Below the pieces are notes generated by a model that was not told where the DNA came from, ran no database searches, and was given only the letters and a program-made list of their open reading frames with translations. Below, piece by piece: positions 48,940 to 61,114 of a stretch of DNA of 64,000 bases. The translations under genes were made by a program, and so were the position numbers. The DNA is from Sinonovacula constricta (Eukaryota > Mollusca > Bivalvia > Cardiida > Solecurtidae): contig CM017561.1 of assembly GCA_007844125.1 (NCBI GenBank), positions 27,418,193-27,482,192 on the forward strand, given 5' to 3'. How positions within the stretch are numbered: the stretch's first letter is position 1; each line of letters begins with the position of its first letter.

Positions 48940-49135
48940 AATCCATCACGTCCAAAATATCTTCCGTTCATTTTGAAATGGGCGGACAAAATCCCTCCCG
49001 TCCAAGATCTCATCAAAATGAACGGACAAAATCCCTCCCGTCCAAGATCTTTTCCGTTCATTTTGACATGGGCGGATAAAATCCCTCCCGTCCAAGATCT
49101 CTGCCGTTCATTTTGACATGGGCGGATAAAAATCC
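48940..49135. repeat. Short tandem/inverted repeat cluster
   Basis: Four occurrences of a CCCTCCCGTCCAAGATCT-like motif are separated by CCGTTCATTTTGACATGGGC, once in an inverted partial form (CATCAAAATGAACGG). Confidence 0.75.
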
Positions 49136-49139
49136 ATTT

Positions 49140-50335
49140 TTTGTCATTTATTCCCGAGAGATTTTATCAGCTTCGAAAATTTACAGGAGTAATTTTGTTT
49201 GCCTATGTTAAGATCATGAGAATGGATTTTGTCCGGGAGGGACTCTGTCCTACACCTAAATAAAATCATTCACAAATCCATATAGGCTGCACTGCAATAA
49301 AATACATTTTTGCATCTTTATATAGAAAGCAGGCCTATATTTACAGATACTGTTGGAAATCATCTTCGAAATGAAACTTGTAAATGTTTCTTTGCTTCCT
49401 CCTCCGAGAGGATTTCTGTGACTATCAATTTGACGGGGATTGGTGTGTTGTAAAAGACTATGCAGTACTATATTTATATATGATACGATTCTGTAAACCG
49501 GTAACTCAATTATTGCTAATTATGTCATAAAACATTAACCAGCTTAATATGATCTTGTTTGCCAACTTCGCGCGTTAAAGTAAACATTTTATGTCTTGCC
49601 ATACGATTCATAAACTCATGTCATGGATTCAAACCTGTTTACAATTCAAGTCAACATGACGATTAACTTTCACTTTATGGCAGTTTATATTAACCACACA
49701 GGCATTTACCAGAACGTCAGGATTGTTTGCTGGATAGTTGTTCAAATCCCAAGATTTATCAATAATGTTCAGTTGCACGTTCAATACTAGGAGATAATAA
49801 AACTGGATTATGGTCAAACAATAATTGCGTTTATAAATATTTCGGAAAATTTATTGAACGTTTATGAGTAGAAAGCGGCTGCTAGTCCGGAAGAGTGGAA
49901 TCATAATAAAACCCAAAGGTGCGCCCGCGAAAGATTAATGTGTTTTCGTTTAAGTTAATAAAAAATCAACTTTCGATTTGACTTATTTAATCAAACTCTG
50001 TCGTGAACGATGTTTCTTTAGGTAGAATTAATGGTGTTCTACTGGGTTCTGGATACATTTATAAACAACAAAGGAAAAGTCCTTAAAACTAATTAATAAT
50101 GCAGTGAGGCATTCTGGAACTTCTGATTGGTTAGCTGTGTTATACATTTTCAAATCTGACCAACCAGATGCCAAAGACTAAAGTCTGGGCTTCAACTTAT
50201 ATTTTCTTGAGCACAGATTGCCCAAAAGATCTTGCATAAATCGGGATTCGAACCCAATCAGTTACCAGCTGACCCTAAGTCTGGTGGCACAGCGTTTCCA
50301 TGTCATGGATAGGCCTACTGTTGTTTCTATGTTGT
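49140..50335. other. No gene recognised
   Basis: AT-rich, no supported feature. Confidence 0.4.
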
Positions 50336-50344
50336 TTGTGGGCA

Positions 50345-50545
50345 TCCGTTGTCTGGTGTTAGCATGGTGGACTCCGAATCGCGGGCTCTTGGGTTCGATT
50401 CTGAAATCCGCTACTGGATGTTAGTCCATAAGCAAGACTATTTTCTGCATATTGCTCCAGGTACTCAGTACCCGCGTACTGGTTCTACCCAGGAAGTTGA
50501 GCGCGATTAATATAAGTAAAAAGAACTTGTTTCCCAATCGACTGT
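50345..50545 (+). mobile_element. tRNA-headed SINE, family 4
   Basis: A head with GTGTTAGCATGGTGGACTCC and GGTTCGATTCTG is followed by a body with TTGCTCCAGGTACTCAGTAC. It differs from families 1-3. The TACTGGTTCTACCCAGGAA segment resembles one at about 63772, suggesting a related copy. Confidence 0.5.
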
Positions 50546-50621
50546 GAATCAATAGGTAAATAAATATTGTTGTTTGTTATAGGATACTCCTTACTTAAAC
50601 ATGGCAACTGTACTTTGTTTA

Positions 50622-50917
50622 TTTGTTTATTGGGTTTATCGTCCCACTAACAGTAGTTCAGTTATCTGGAGACGGTGTCCACTTGAAGCAGTTATAGTGC
50701 TGCCTTCACTGTGTATAGCATGCCGTGAACACCTGGCATGATACCACACCCAGTCACATTATCCTGACACCGGGCCAACCAGTCGTGGAACTACCCTTAT
50801 ATTTGCTTGAGCGTTAGCAAGGGAGCTATACCACTACCATTTTTAACAACTTTGGTATGTCGCGGCCCGGGATCGAACCCGGCGCCTCCCGTACCTGGAG
50901 CCGACGCTCTACCGATT
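50622..50917 (-). mobile_element. SINE family 2, reverse orientation, 5'-truncated
   Basis: Matches the copy at 24333 but lacks the first bases of the head. Exact target duplications TACTTTGTTTA lie at 50611-50621 and 50918-50928. Confidence 0.9.
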
Positions 50918-50928
50918 TACTTTGTTTA

Positions 50929-51725
50929 TGTGGAGGTGTAGCTACTAATAAACATGTGTGTTTAACTGCACCATAAAAATGTCATACTTAGGCAGGGAAG
51001 AGCTACAACTGTGTCACAACAGTAATGACGTCCACAACACTTCAGCATGTCATACCAGTGGATATTTCGTAGGTGTGTCGTGTATTAATGTCATACTTAA
51101 GTATCCCAATTAGACTGTCGACGTTGTTGAGCGGTTTAAAAAAGTAGTGAAAACATCATAAATCAGATGATCAATTACATGTAGACTACATTTCTCAATA
51201 AAGATTTTAATCATTAAATGTTTATGATAAAACCTGGTCCATTTTCATGGTGTTAAGTGTTCTAAGACCATGTTCTGGACATGTTTGAATGCCGCTGCTC
51301 TTACAACTTGATATTAATCAGTCTACAGACAAGAATACTGCACTTTAAAAGATTTAAGTATAAGTATGCTTGAATGTTGTAAACAACATCAAGTACATAA
51401 ACTCCCAAAGAAGGGCAAGAACTGCAAAAAATAATGCCAATTAACTTTTCAATCTTTGTTTGCCCTTTCTTTTCAAAAATAAATGTTTTGTTTTGCTGTT
51501 TCCAGTTATAAATTCATGTCTTCATTACCAACCTATGCCAATATGCATAGTCGGGATTAAGGTAATAGGTGAATGGAAAAGCAGATAAATATGTATCCAT
51601 TTTGGGTTTATTCAATATTTTCAAGATAACATATATTTGTTTTGTTTCTGGATAACAACAGCAAAATGTGACAAATCATCTTTGGAAGTTCCATCATATA
51701 TTTCTAAGATCCTTATCCATAGCAT
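50929..51725. other. No gene recognised
   Basis: AT-rich, nothing supported. Confidence 0.4.
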
Positions 51726-51726
51726 G

Positions 51727-52239
51727 ACCAAGGATGGTTAGGGCACACAAAAACTTGTCAACCAAGGATGGTTAGGGCACACAAAAACTTGTCAACCAAG
51801 GATGGTTAGGGCACACAAAAAACTTGTCAACCAAGGATGGTTAGGGCAAACAAAAAACTTGTTAACCAAGGATGGTTAGGGCACACAAAAACTTGTCAAC
51901 CAAGGATGATTAGGGCAAACAAAAACTTGTCAACCAAGGATGGTTAGGGCAAACAAAAACTTGTAAACCAAGGATGATTAGGGCAAACAAAAACTTGTCA
52001 ACCAAGGATGGTTAGGGCAAACAAAAACTTGTAAACCAAGGATGGTTAGGGCAAACAAAAACTTGTCAACCAAGGATGGTTAGGGAACACAAAAACTTGT
52101 CAACCAAGGACGGTTAGGGCACACAAAAACTTGTCAACCAAGGATGGTTAGGGCACACAAAAACTTGTCAACGAAGGATGGTTAGGGCACACAAAAACTT
52201 GTTAATCAAGGATGGTTTAGGGCACACAAAAACTTGTCA
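51727..52239. repeat. 34-bp minisatellite
   Basis: About 15 copies of ACCAAGGATGGTTAGGGCAC followed by ACAAAAACTTGTCA, with C/A alternation at GGGCACAC versus GGGCAAAC. Confidence 0.95.
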
Positions 52240-52360
52240 ATATAAAGATGCAATGCATAATCGTGTTTAATTTCCTCTTTGTCAATTTTTAACTCCTGCA
52301 TACTCAAACTTCTGCACTGAAAATACCTTTTAAAACTACTAAGAAGAAGCATTAAGAGAA

Positions 52361-52641
52361 TGGGATTGTGGGATTAGCCGGCATTTTGGCCGATACTAGG
52401 CAGCGACATTTCTATCATTATAGCACAGGGGCACTTATGAGGTGCCCAGGGACTGAACCCGGCCAGTCCATTATACTGACACCGACGAGTCAGGCGTAAT
52501 GCTGTCCCCTTAGCCCCGAGCGTTAGGAGGGAAGCCACTACTACCAACTTTAAAGTCTTTGGTATGACCTGGCCGGGGATCGAACCCACGACCTCCCGAT
52601 CCGCAAGCCGACGCTCTAGCACCTGAGCTATTGCGGCCGGT
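52361..52641 (-). mobile_element. SINE family 1, full-length, reverse orientation
   Basis: Exact target duplications GCATTAAGAGAA lie at 52349-52360 and 52642-52653. Head and body match the copies at 3061 and 46327. Confidence 0.9.
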
Positions 52642-52752
52642 GCATTAAGAGAAGATCCAGAACAGCAAGCTTCCTGCACGGTGTTGTTTGGTCAGGATCT
52701 GCACTCATTATAATGCTTGCTAACACTTCAGTGAGTTATTTTTTATCAAAGA

Positions 52753-53010
52753 CTTTATCAGAATAGTTCAGTGGTAGGACGCATGACTCCGGATCACGGG
52801 GTCCGTGGTTCGAACCCCAGTCAGGTCACCGCTAATTTCCTTGAGCAAGAAATTTACCTCGAATTGTTCCACTTTACCCAGGTGTATAAATGGGTACCTG
52901 CAAGGGTTATTCGGGTCAGTAATATGACTTCCCAGCGCCATGTGTCGGCTGCCATAGTACGGGATTTACAAATTTACCCAATGACCAGAGGGTAAACTGT
53001 AAAGTCGGCT
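52753..53010 (+). mobile_element. tRNA-headed SINE, family 5
   Basis: A head with TAGTTCAGTGGTAGGACGCA and GGTTCGAACCCCAG is followed by TTCCTTGAGCAAGAAATTTA and GTGTATAAATGGGTACCTGC. The latter is a body motif I recall from invertebrate tRNA SINEs. Only one copy is in the window. Confidence 0.65.
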
Positions 53011-53198
53011 GAACGAGCAGTAGCTTGAAAGTAGACTATAACTTGGTATTACCTTACCTATCAAAAATACATAGTTCAGGTCATGATCTGACAGACTCAA
53101 GAGCAAGCTGGCTGTTCTGGATTTACACCATGTTCCCAAAACTGATCACCCTGACTTATGCTTGATAGAATTAAATTTTAAACAAAAATGAATCAAAA

Positions 53199-53318
53199 TT
53201 ATAGTTGGTTCAGAGGTTGTATATTCAACAGTGATAAAGCATTGATGAAGGTCTGGTGGACAGCCTTGAGAAGGTAGATTCGCGCAAACATGGTGGGCAA
53301 CAGTTGGGGTCGACCCTC
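53199..53318 (-). CDS. DALRD3: DALRD3 terminal exon
   Basis: After the acceptor ATGTGTTTCAG it reads 39 codons and TAA in phase 0. The peptide EGRPQLLPTMFARIYLLKAV followed by a helix matches the C terminus of DALR-domain proteins. Confidence 0.88.
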   Translation of the reverse strand, partial: EGRPQLLPTMFARIYLLKAVHQTFINALSLLNIQPLNQL

Positions 53319-56300
53319 CTGAAACACATGACTTAAAGCTAAAGGGTTTATTTTTTAAATACAATAAACAAAATTGAAAATAATAAAGCATAAAATGTTA
53401 CAAAACTTTCACAGTTATAACATCCCAATGTCTGTTGTACAGTCATATAGCACTGCTTCATTAGTACATCAGTACAACACTCCTTTGTGTATGGACAGAT
53501 TTAAATCAATTTTAAACAATCAAATTTATGCTTATGAACCCATAATTATATATATAGTAAAAAAAATGAAGGATTAATTGATCAAATCAAGAACAAAAAC
53601 CAATAAAGTTATCAATATATATAATTTTATCCCTTTATATTTTAAATGAAAATGAATTTGATAAAGTAAACCTAAGTTTTGTTTTGTATTTTTAGATATA
53701 TCACAGCAACTTTCTATGATTATTATAGGAACCTCCAGTTGTTTGAATGGAGGAAGACCCCAAACAAATGTCTGGGTAGAACCACCGGCACACCACATAT
53801 CAGCTGGCAGATCTTCCCTACATTCAGCTCATTGCCTATGAGAAGGACTCAAACACGAGCAGTGAGAGGTTAACGATTCAGTTACAAATGAGAGACATTA
53901 ATGAATAGTCTCCCCTGAATAATCCTTAAATGCAAGTAGGTCCTTTCATTTGTTTTACTCGGTTTTTATGCTTGTGCTCTTTGGAGAGTATGTTGACTTT
54001 TCTGCCTTTCTTATGATACCCAGGTTAACCATCATCAATAAACATGTCCATTTTCTTTTTTAAATAACATACCTCTATAAGTTTTTAAATTAATTTTAAG
54101 CTTATATTTATGCAAAAGTAAGAAATTCACTGTTTGTTATTGCAATATCTACAAAAGAACAGGCGATAAAGTCCAAGAATTCCAACTACAAGGACCTACC
54201 TACTATTTGGAATACCTCAGATATTTACTAACAAGGGAGACAATTTTCATTTCACCAATGTACCCCATTGGCACCTCTACCACTATGCCATGGGTGCCCC
54301 CTAATAAACCTCAGTAGACTGAAGGATAGAACATAATAAACAATAAAAATAAGTTGTCTACTCACGCATAGTACATGGAATCTACTGTAGTATGAACTAA
54401 GCGCCCGACTGAGACTGATGAGGAACTGGCAGATCTGGAAACAAATCAATATCTACATTTATCATATGAATTAGTTTATGTTTATGTTTATTGGGTTTAT
54501 CGTCCCACCAACAGTATTTCAGTTATCTGGAGACGGTGTCCACTTGAAGCAGATATAGTGCTGCCTTCACTGTGTATAGCATGCTGTGAACACCTGGCAT
54601 GATACCACACCCAGTCACATTATTCTGACACCGGGCCAACCAGTCGTGGAACTACCCTTATATTTGCTTGAGCGTTAGCAAGGGAGCTTTACCACTACCA
54701 TTTTTAACGACTGGTATGTCGCGGCCCGGGATCGAACCCGGGGCCTCCCGTACCTGATGCCGACGCTCTACCGATTGCGCTACCAGGTTCGGTGAATTAG
54801 TTATAACCACTGGAAAAAATTATATTTTATGTCTAAGGAATGACATTTCTGAGAGACAACAGGCATCTGTTGATGTGTAGTTGATTTAAATCTTTAACTT
54901 GAGTTACTTACCTCTTTTGCACATGTCAAAAGGTCATACTATATGTATGTGATTACTATATAGGTAGATAAAGTCCACCTGACAATATCTTTACAAACAA
55001 GAACCACACAACATACCTTGTGTGTATGTAGACCAGCATGTAGGGAGGTGGGGACAACAGGAGTAGGGACACACTGGCACACAATGTCAGGGTACACACA
55101 CAGGTGGTTCCACAACAGGCCCCACTCTTGCTGTTGAATGCATTAAATACATACACAATTAAAATTTGCAGGCAAATTTAGATAAACATTGACATGTTAT
55201 ATTTAATAAAAACTTCTTATTCATTTTTTTTCTTTTTGATTATAAGTTCATATAGTTATAAAACGATATGTAATGAAAAGCAATTAGCTTGATAAATTAG
55301 AGATTGACAGGCAAAGAGTCAAATGCATTTAGTTTAAATGGAATAAATAAAAGATTTTTTTTTACACTGATATTCATCTTATGAAAAGCAACACAAATAA
55401 AATGTACCAGTAATACAACACCCATACCCACACAACCTAAAAAAATCAGCCTTTTTGGGCATAAGAGTTTTAAAATCAGAATGATCCTTGTAGACACTCT
55501 TCAATGTCCACCCTGATCTCTTGATAGTTCTACCTCGGCATTCTTCGGTTATCAACAATAGTCGATAACAATGAATGTTACTATATCAGAAAATATTATA
55601 ATGGATGTGCTGTGTGACTACATCAGAAACTATTATAATGGATGTGCTGTGTGACTATATCAGAAACTATTATAATGGATGTGCTGTGTGACTACATCAG
55701 AAACTATTATAATGGATGTGCTGTGTGACTATATCAGAAACTATTAAATGATTGTGCTGTGTGACTATATCAGACACTATTATGATGGATGTGCTGTTTG
55801 ACTTTATCAGAAACTATGATGATGGATGTGCTGTGTGACTATATCAGAAACTATTATAATGGATGTGCTGTGTGACTATATCAGAAACTATGATGAAGGT
55901 TGTGCTGTGTGACTATATCAGAAACTATGATGGATGTGCTGTGTGACTATATCAGAAACTATGATGAATGTGCTGTGTGACTATATCAGACACTATGATG
56001 ATGGATGTGCTGTGTGACTATATCAGAAACTATGATGAAGGTTGTGCTGTGTGACTATATCAGAAACTATTATAATGGATGTACTGTGTGACTATATCAG
56101 ACACTATGATGGATGTGCTGTGTGACTATATCAGACACTATGATGGATGTGCTGTGTGACTATATCAGACACTATGATGGATGTGCTGTGTGACTATATC
56201 AGACACTATGATGGATGTGCTGTGTGACTTTATCAGAAACTATGATGGATGTGCTGTGTGACTATATCAGACACTAGGATGGATGTGCTGCGTGACTATA

Positions 56301-59300
56301 TCAGAAACTATGATGACATATGTGCTGTGTGACTATATCAGACATGATGTTGACTGATGTGCTGTGTGACTATATCAGACACTATGTTGACTGATGTGCT
56401 GTGTGACTATATCAGTCACTATGTTGACTGATGTGCTGTGTAACTATATCAGAAACTATGATAACAGATGTGCTGCATGACTATATCTGACACTATGTTG
56501 ACTGGTGGGCTTTGTGACTATATCAGACATTATGTTGACTGATGTGCTGTGTGACTATATCAGACATTATGTTGACTGATGTGCTGTGTGACTATATCAG
56601 AAACTATGTTGACAGATGTGCTTTGTGACTATATCAGAAACTATGTTGACTGATGTGCTGTGTGACTATATCAGACACTAAGTTGACTGATGTGCTTTGT
56701 GACTATATCAGAAACTATGATGACATATGTGCTTTGTGTCTATATCAGACATTATGTTGACTGATGTGCTGTGTGACTATATCAGACACTATGTTGACAT
56801 ATGTGCTTTGTGACTATATCAGAAACTATGATGACATATGTGCTTTGTGACTATATCAGAAACTATGATGAATGTGCTGTGTGACTATATCAGAAACTAT
56901 AATGGATGTGCTGTGTGACTATTACAGACACTATTATAATGGATGTGCTGTGTGACTATATCCGAAACTATTATAATGGATGTGCTGTGTGACTATATCA
57001 GAAACTATTATAATGGATGTGCTGTGTGACTATATCAGAAACTATGTTAACTGATGTGCTGTGTGACTATATCAGAAACTATGTTAACTGATGTGCTGTG
57101 TGACTATATCCAAAACTATTATAATGGATGTGCTGTGTGACTATATCAGAAACTATGTTAACTGATGTGCTGTGTGACTATATCCAAAACTATTATAATG
57201 GATGTGCTGTGTGACTATATCAGAAACTATGTTAACTGATGTGCTGTGTGACTATATCAGAAACTATGTTAACTGATGTGCTGTGTGACTATATCAGAAA
57301 CTATGTTAACTGATGTGCTGTGTGACTATATCAGAAACTATGTTAACTGATGTGCTGTGTGACTATATCAGAAACTATGTTAACTGATGTGCTGTGTGAC
57401 TAAGGTAACAATCATGGTAATCCCCTATTGTAAGAGAAGCGTCATAATCCCATACCTCTTCCCTTAGCAGGGCAAAGTCTATATGTCCTATATCTGGCAA
57501 TGGGGGATATGTTCCTGAAAGGACCAAGTTATAAAATGGTTATACATGTAATTTCTATCATCAAAATAAAAATGATGTTTTCATTTAATTATATGGTATA
57601 TATTATAACTATTTATTAAGAATGTATAAAGGCATATATTATAACTATTTATTAAGAATGTATAACCTTATTTAAAATTGCTTGATAGAATTTATAATAT
57701 ATTTAAAAATAATGACTTTAATAGATTTTAAAAGATTTTTTCCCTGAAATTCATCAATTAGTTCCAAAATCTTTGTATTGTGTCAAGACCAGCATTTACT
57801 CTCATCTGCAACCAGCAGCTACCTCTTTAAAGCCAACTTAAACTTGATTTTTTCAGACCATAAGACAGTCAAGTCAATAAAATTAATAATTTCAACAAAG
57901 AAAGTATCTACTTTCATGATAAATAAAGGCTGTGTTAAAAAACAAAAACAGGGCTTTGTATAAAATATGTTAGAAATATCATAATAGATCTTATTTTTGT
58001 TCAGCTATACCGGTAGGTGCTCCTCAAAAATGGCATATTTGGTTATGTCATAGGGTTATATTTTATCATTATAACTATTTTTAGGTGAAGTTCTAAATTA
58101 TTAAATTATTTTTTAAAAATGCAGTAAATAATTATACAAACAAAGATTACTCAGTCTGGATTAAATAAAGTTCATGATGAATTATCGTTCATAAGTTCAT
58201 GACCTATTAAACTGTTTTGATTGGTTAAATTTTAGCCACTGACCACTTGTCTATCAGTCACGGTTCAAATTTTAAAGGAAAAAGAACTGAAAAGAGAAGT
58301 AGATCAACATCTGCCAGAAATTTTATCTCTGCAGATAGATGGTGGATAATCAACACTATCAATTAAAGCAACCTGATGAAAATTAACTTGTTTGCTTTGA
58401 AACGAACCCAAACATGAACTGGTCCGGCAACAGTTAATAGGAGTATGTGCATGTCTTGATGACAATAGTATATTTGTTGCATTTAGTTCTACCATTTGAT
58501 GTTATAACAGGTTGCTGACAATAAAGCTTTAAAAACTGACATGCCCAATGAGGTGCGATGTCAGATGTTCTAAAAGTAACACATAATTAGAGAAATCTGT
58601 CAGCAAAACTGAAGGTTAACTTTTTAAAGAATATAAAACATAGTGTTGTAATGGAAGTCTATTTGTTAAATAACACACCGTCTTTCACAGCCTGGTCAAA
58701 GTGTGACATGAGTGTTGACAGTCTGGCACAGTTGTACATAACAAACAAACCACTGAGAGTTGTGTCAGATGACCTATCTTCACCCAATCTCAACTTCACC
58801 TGCAACACATGGATTATAATCATGTTAACAGAACATTCTTCATAGATAGTTTCCACATCAGTGAAAATCTCTTATCTTGGCAGCCATCTTTGAGGGTAAC
58901 TTCAAGGGATTGTCATATGAATTGTATAGAAGGGTAAATTTTATTTTCTTGTAATTTCTTCATTTGCGGTCCAAAAATTGAAAGCTATACACCATTGGAA
59001 AGCTCTTGAAATTCATATTTTTAGAAAACAATATTTTTACAATTAATAAATGCATTCAGAATTAATACACAGAAAAAAATAAAACTATAAGCTCATACTT
59101 AAAACAAAATGAACAGTGTATCATATTTCCCAATTTTGGCCTGCATTAGCTTCTGCCCACAAAGATGGCTGCCTTAAACTGTCTTATCAGTGTCGATGAC
59201 ATCACATGGAAACTATCTATTGGACGCTACTTATACTTATATTTGTGATTCTGGACTGTCTGGCATGGTATAATATGACGAAGCTAACTTTTATTAAAAA

Positions 59301-61114
59301 GGTATTTCAGCACTTTATTTCTGTTGGGCTTATAAGTACTGGAAGGTTTTCTATCATTGTAAAGTGTCTAGTCATTGTTTACCCTGATAAAAAGATTACC
59401 TATATATTCAAATAATGCAAACGTTATTTCTCAGGTAACGGTTTTAAAGAAACTTTAGCTTAGAAACTGTCCAATTAAGACTAATTTTGACCATTCCAGC
59501 TAAAACTATTCTTAACAGTTTTGAAAAATAGGGTTCAGTTTTGAAAAATAGGGTTAAGATAAGCAGTTAAGGTTACTGTAAGTTATACATATATTTTCTT
59601 TACTTGGGGGTCTTAAAATAGCATTAATTTATACTGACCTGTGACTTTGCAGTTGCTGACAGAAGCTCAAACTTGATACATGATGCTGTCAATTCCTTCA
59701 GAGTAGCCTCCCATCCCTCTCCTTATTATAACAGAAATAACAGAAAGGGTAGAAAATATAATCTCAACTGTTTTGTAAATGTCATACACTTGAATGAAAG
59801 TTGCACAGTAACATTTTGATACTTGACACTATTTGGTATTTAGTAGGGATGGCACCAGTTAAACAATTAACCAGTTAACAACTTCCATCTAGGTTAACTG
59901 GTTTCAAATTATGTAACTTGTTAATCATTCTTATGTATTATATATGGAATTTGTTGTGTAACGTTAATATTTATTCACAGTACTAGTGTCTTATTCTCAA
60001 AATTTCTAGTTGGAATGACACCCACAAACCTGTCACTAATCTGCTAGTTATCGTGAAAGTGTCACTGTGTGAACCCCAAGATGCAATTAACTGTGAAAAT
60101 ACTGTCTATTGTCACCATATGCAAGTCAAACAAGTTTTGTGTGCATGTAAATTTCACTGTCATTGAAATCCCAAATCTGTGGCTATCGACACGTAAGGTT
60201 GAAGGTTACATACCACCATATTGTTAAAAAGTATTCCATGTTGTCAAATGGTCTCGAGCTGGTTTTAGGTTTGAACATTTCCAGCAAAAGTATCTTCAAT
60301 CGACAAAAATACAAGATGGCCGCTATTTCAGCTAAAATCTATATGACTTTTTGGTCCTGCTCTAGCAGCCAATCAAATTGCCCAAAATGCGGGCTTTATA
60401 TCTATACGACTTTTCGGCCCCGGGCCGTAAAGTGATAAAGATATTGGCCCGCTTATTTGAAATGCCACTGCATTATTATGCCAGGCAGCAAACAATTTAC
60501 AGGGCTTATAATACATAGTTATTTAATAAATTCTGATATTTAATAACAAGTACATCTTTAACAATGATTGTTGGACACAGCCATCTTCATCGTCCCTTCT
60601 TTGAAAAAAGTTCAAAATATGAACTAAACTATGTTAGGGTGGATTATTTAAATGCAGTATTTCTTTCTTACATTTATTGGCCGACTGTTCTTTTTTTGTC
60701 AATTAAATAAAAAAAATATGGCCTACCCTACTTTAAAATTGCACAAAGCATTACAAAGGTAGCTTTTGAAGATTTACAAAAGTTAATTAGAAGAGCAAAA
60801 ATGCCTTTCTAATTAAATAGACATATCTTCCTCCAAGTACCGAAATACAACAGCAGTATTCGCTTGGTTAATCGGTTAACTGGTCAAACAAACGAAAATA
60901 TGAACCATTAACTGATTTGACAACTACTGTCATTCCTAGTATATAGATAAAAAATGTATGCATCTATAAAAACAAAACAAAAGATGCTAAAATAATGTGA
61001 CAAATAATATCCCACAGAGAGCTTCCCAGCAGCTCTGTTTGGACTAAAGTCTTACCATTGACGGTACTTCTATATTTGGACACAGCAGCTTCTCGCATCT
61101 GATTGAATCTCAAA
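53199..61114 (-). CDS. DALRD3: DALRD3, last seven coding exons
   Basis: The exons on the minus strand are 61114-61056, 59721-59639, 58799-58679, 57514-57456, 55124-55017, 54434-54366 and 53318-53199 (stop TAA). Phases at the junctions are 1, 0, 1, 0, 0 and 0, and all agree, giving about 205 residues. In order they match landmarks of the vertebrate protein's C-terminal half: ASCIKFELLS, LFVMYNCARLSTL, YPPLPDIGHIDFALL, EWGLLWNHL..YPDIV, ICQFLISLSRALSSYYSRFH, and a closing RPQLLPTMFARIYLLKAV. The FVMYNCARL segment and the SSYY region belong to the DALR anticodon-binding domain. In vertebrates DALRD3 binds tRNA-Arg and recruits METTL2 for m3C at position 32. The N-terminal half is not in the window or was missed. 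Homology is from memory of the family. Confidence 0.88.
53690..53880 (-). mobile_element. SINE family 3, reverse orientation, in 3' flank/intron of DALRD3
   Basis: The minus strand shows GGTGTGCCGGTGGTTCTACC, GGGGTCTTCCTCC and CATAGAAAGTTGC-like segments in the order of the family 3 body, plus an eroded head. It lies between the last two DALRD3 exons. Confidence 0.65.
54366..54434 (-). CDS. DALRD3: DALRD3 penultimate exon
   Basis: 69 bases after TTTGTTTCCAG, donor TATGC|GTGAGT. It encodes 23 residues, ICQFLISLSRALSSYYSRFH then VLC, the most conserved helix of the DALR domain. Confidence 0.92.
54477..54793 (-). mobile_element. SINE family 2 in a DALRD3 intron
   Basis: Full-length reverse copy flanked by GAATTAGTT at 54468-54476 and 54794-54802. 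It starts 42 bases upstream of the 54434 exon acceptor. Confidence 0.9.
55017..55124 (-). CDS. DALRD3: DALRD3 exon
   Basis: 108 bases in phase 0-0, acceptor CAGCAAGAG, donor CACAAG|GTATGT. It encodes WGLLWNHLCVYPDIV followed by a Pro/Thr/Val and His-rich segment. The acceptor lacks a strong pyrimidine tract, but the similarity and phase leave little choice. Confidence 0.85.
55575..57401. repeat. 37-bp minisatellite in a DALRD3 intron
   Basis: About 49 copies of GATGTGCTGTGTGACTATAT followed by CAGAAACTATTATAATG or CAGAAACTATGTTAACT, with shorter variants. It ends 55 bases from the donor side of the exon at 57456. Confidence 0.96.
57456..57514 (-). CDS. DALRD3: DALRD3 exon
   Basis: 59 bases after TCCTTTCAG... 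(acceptor CCTTTCAG), donor AAGAG|GTATGG. It starts in phase 1 and ends in phase 0. The peptide is TYPPLPDIGHIDFALLREE. Confidence 0.9.
57590..57664. repeat. Tandem duplication of ~36 bases
   Basis: The segment ATATATTATAACTATTTATT with its AAGAATGTATAA end occurs twice in a row within a DALRD3 intron. Confidence 0.85.
58679..58799 (-). CDS. DALRD3: DALRD3 exon with the FVMYNCARL motif
   Basis: 121 bases after GTGTTGCAG, donor GACG|GTGTGT. It encodes VKLRLGEDRSSDTTLSGLFV then MYNCARLSTLMSHFDQAVKD. This is the segment that identified the gene. Confidence 0.93.
59639..59721 (-). CDS. DALRD3: DALRD3 exon
   Basis: 83 bases, acceptor TTATAATAAG (no C before AG, weak tract), donor CACAG|GTCAGT. 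The peptide EGWEATLKELTASCIKFELL then SATAKSQ aligns with the conserved TIKFEML region. Phase agrees with both neighbours. Confidence 0.87.
59844..60938. mobile_element. hAT-like element in a DALRD3 intron
   Basis: The ends are TAGGGATGGCACCAG and, inverted, TAGGAATGACAGTAG, resembling hAT termini. The 8-bp flanks GTATTTAG and GTATATAG (59836-59843, 60939-60946) match at seven of eight bases. The interior has no recognisable transposase, so it is non-autonomous. Confidence 0.65.
61056..61114 (-). CDS. DALRD3: DALRD3 exon (most upstream one seen)
   Basis: 59 bases after TGGGTTTTGCAG, donor AATG|GTAAGA. It encodes LRFNQMREAAVSKYRSTVN. The preceding exon must end in phase 2; no such exon was found between here and 64000. 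Confidence 0.8.

Noticed and set aside
49380..49440. Possible minus-strand exon (IPVKLIVTEILSEEEAK)
   Set aside because: No adequate acceptor upstream, stop soon after, and no neighbouring exon in phase.
51727..52239. Interstitial telomere repeat because each unit has TTAGGG
   Set aside because: The hexamer occurs once per 34-bp unit and is not in tandem.
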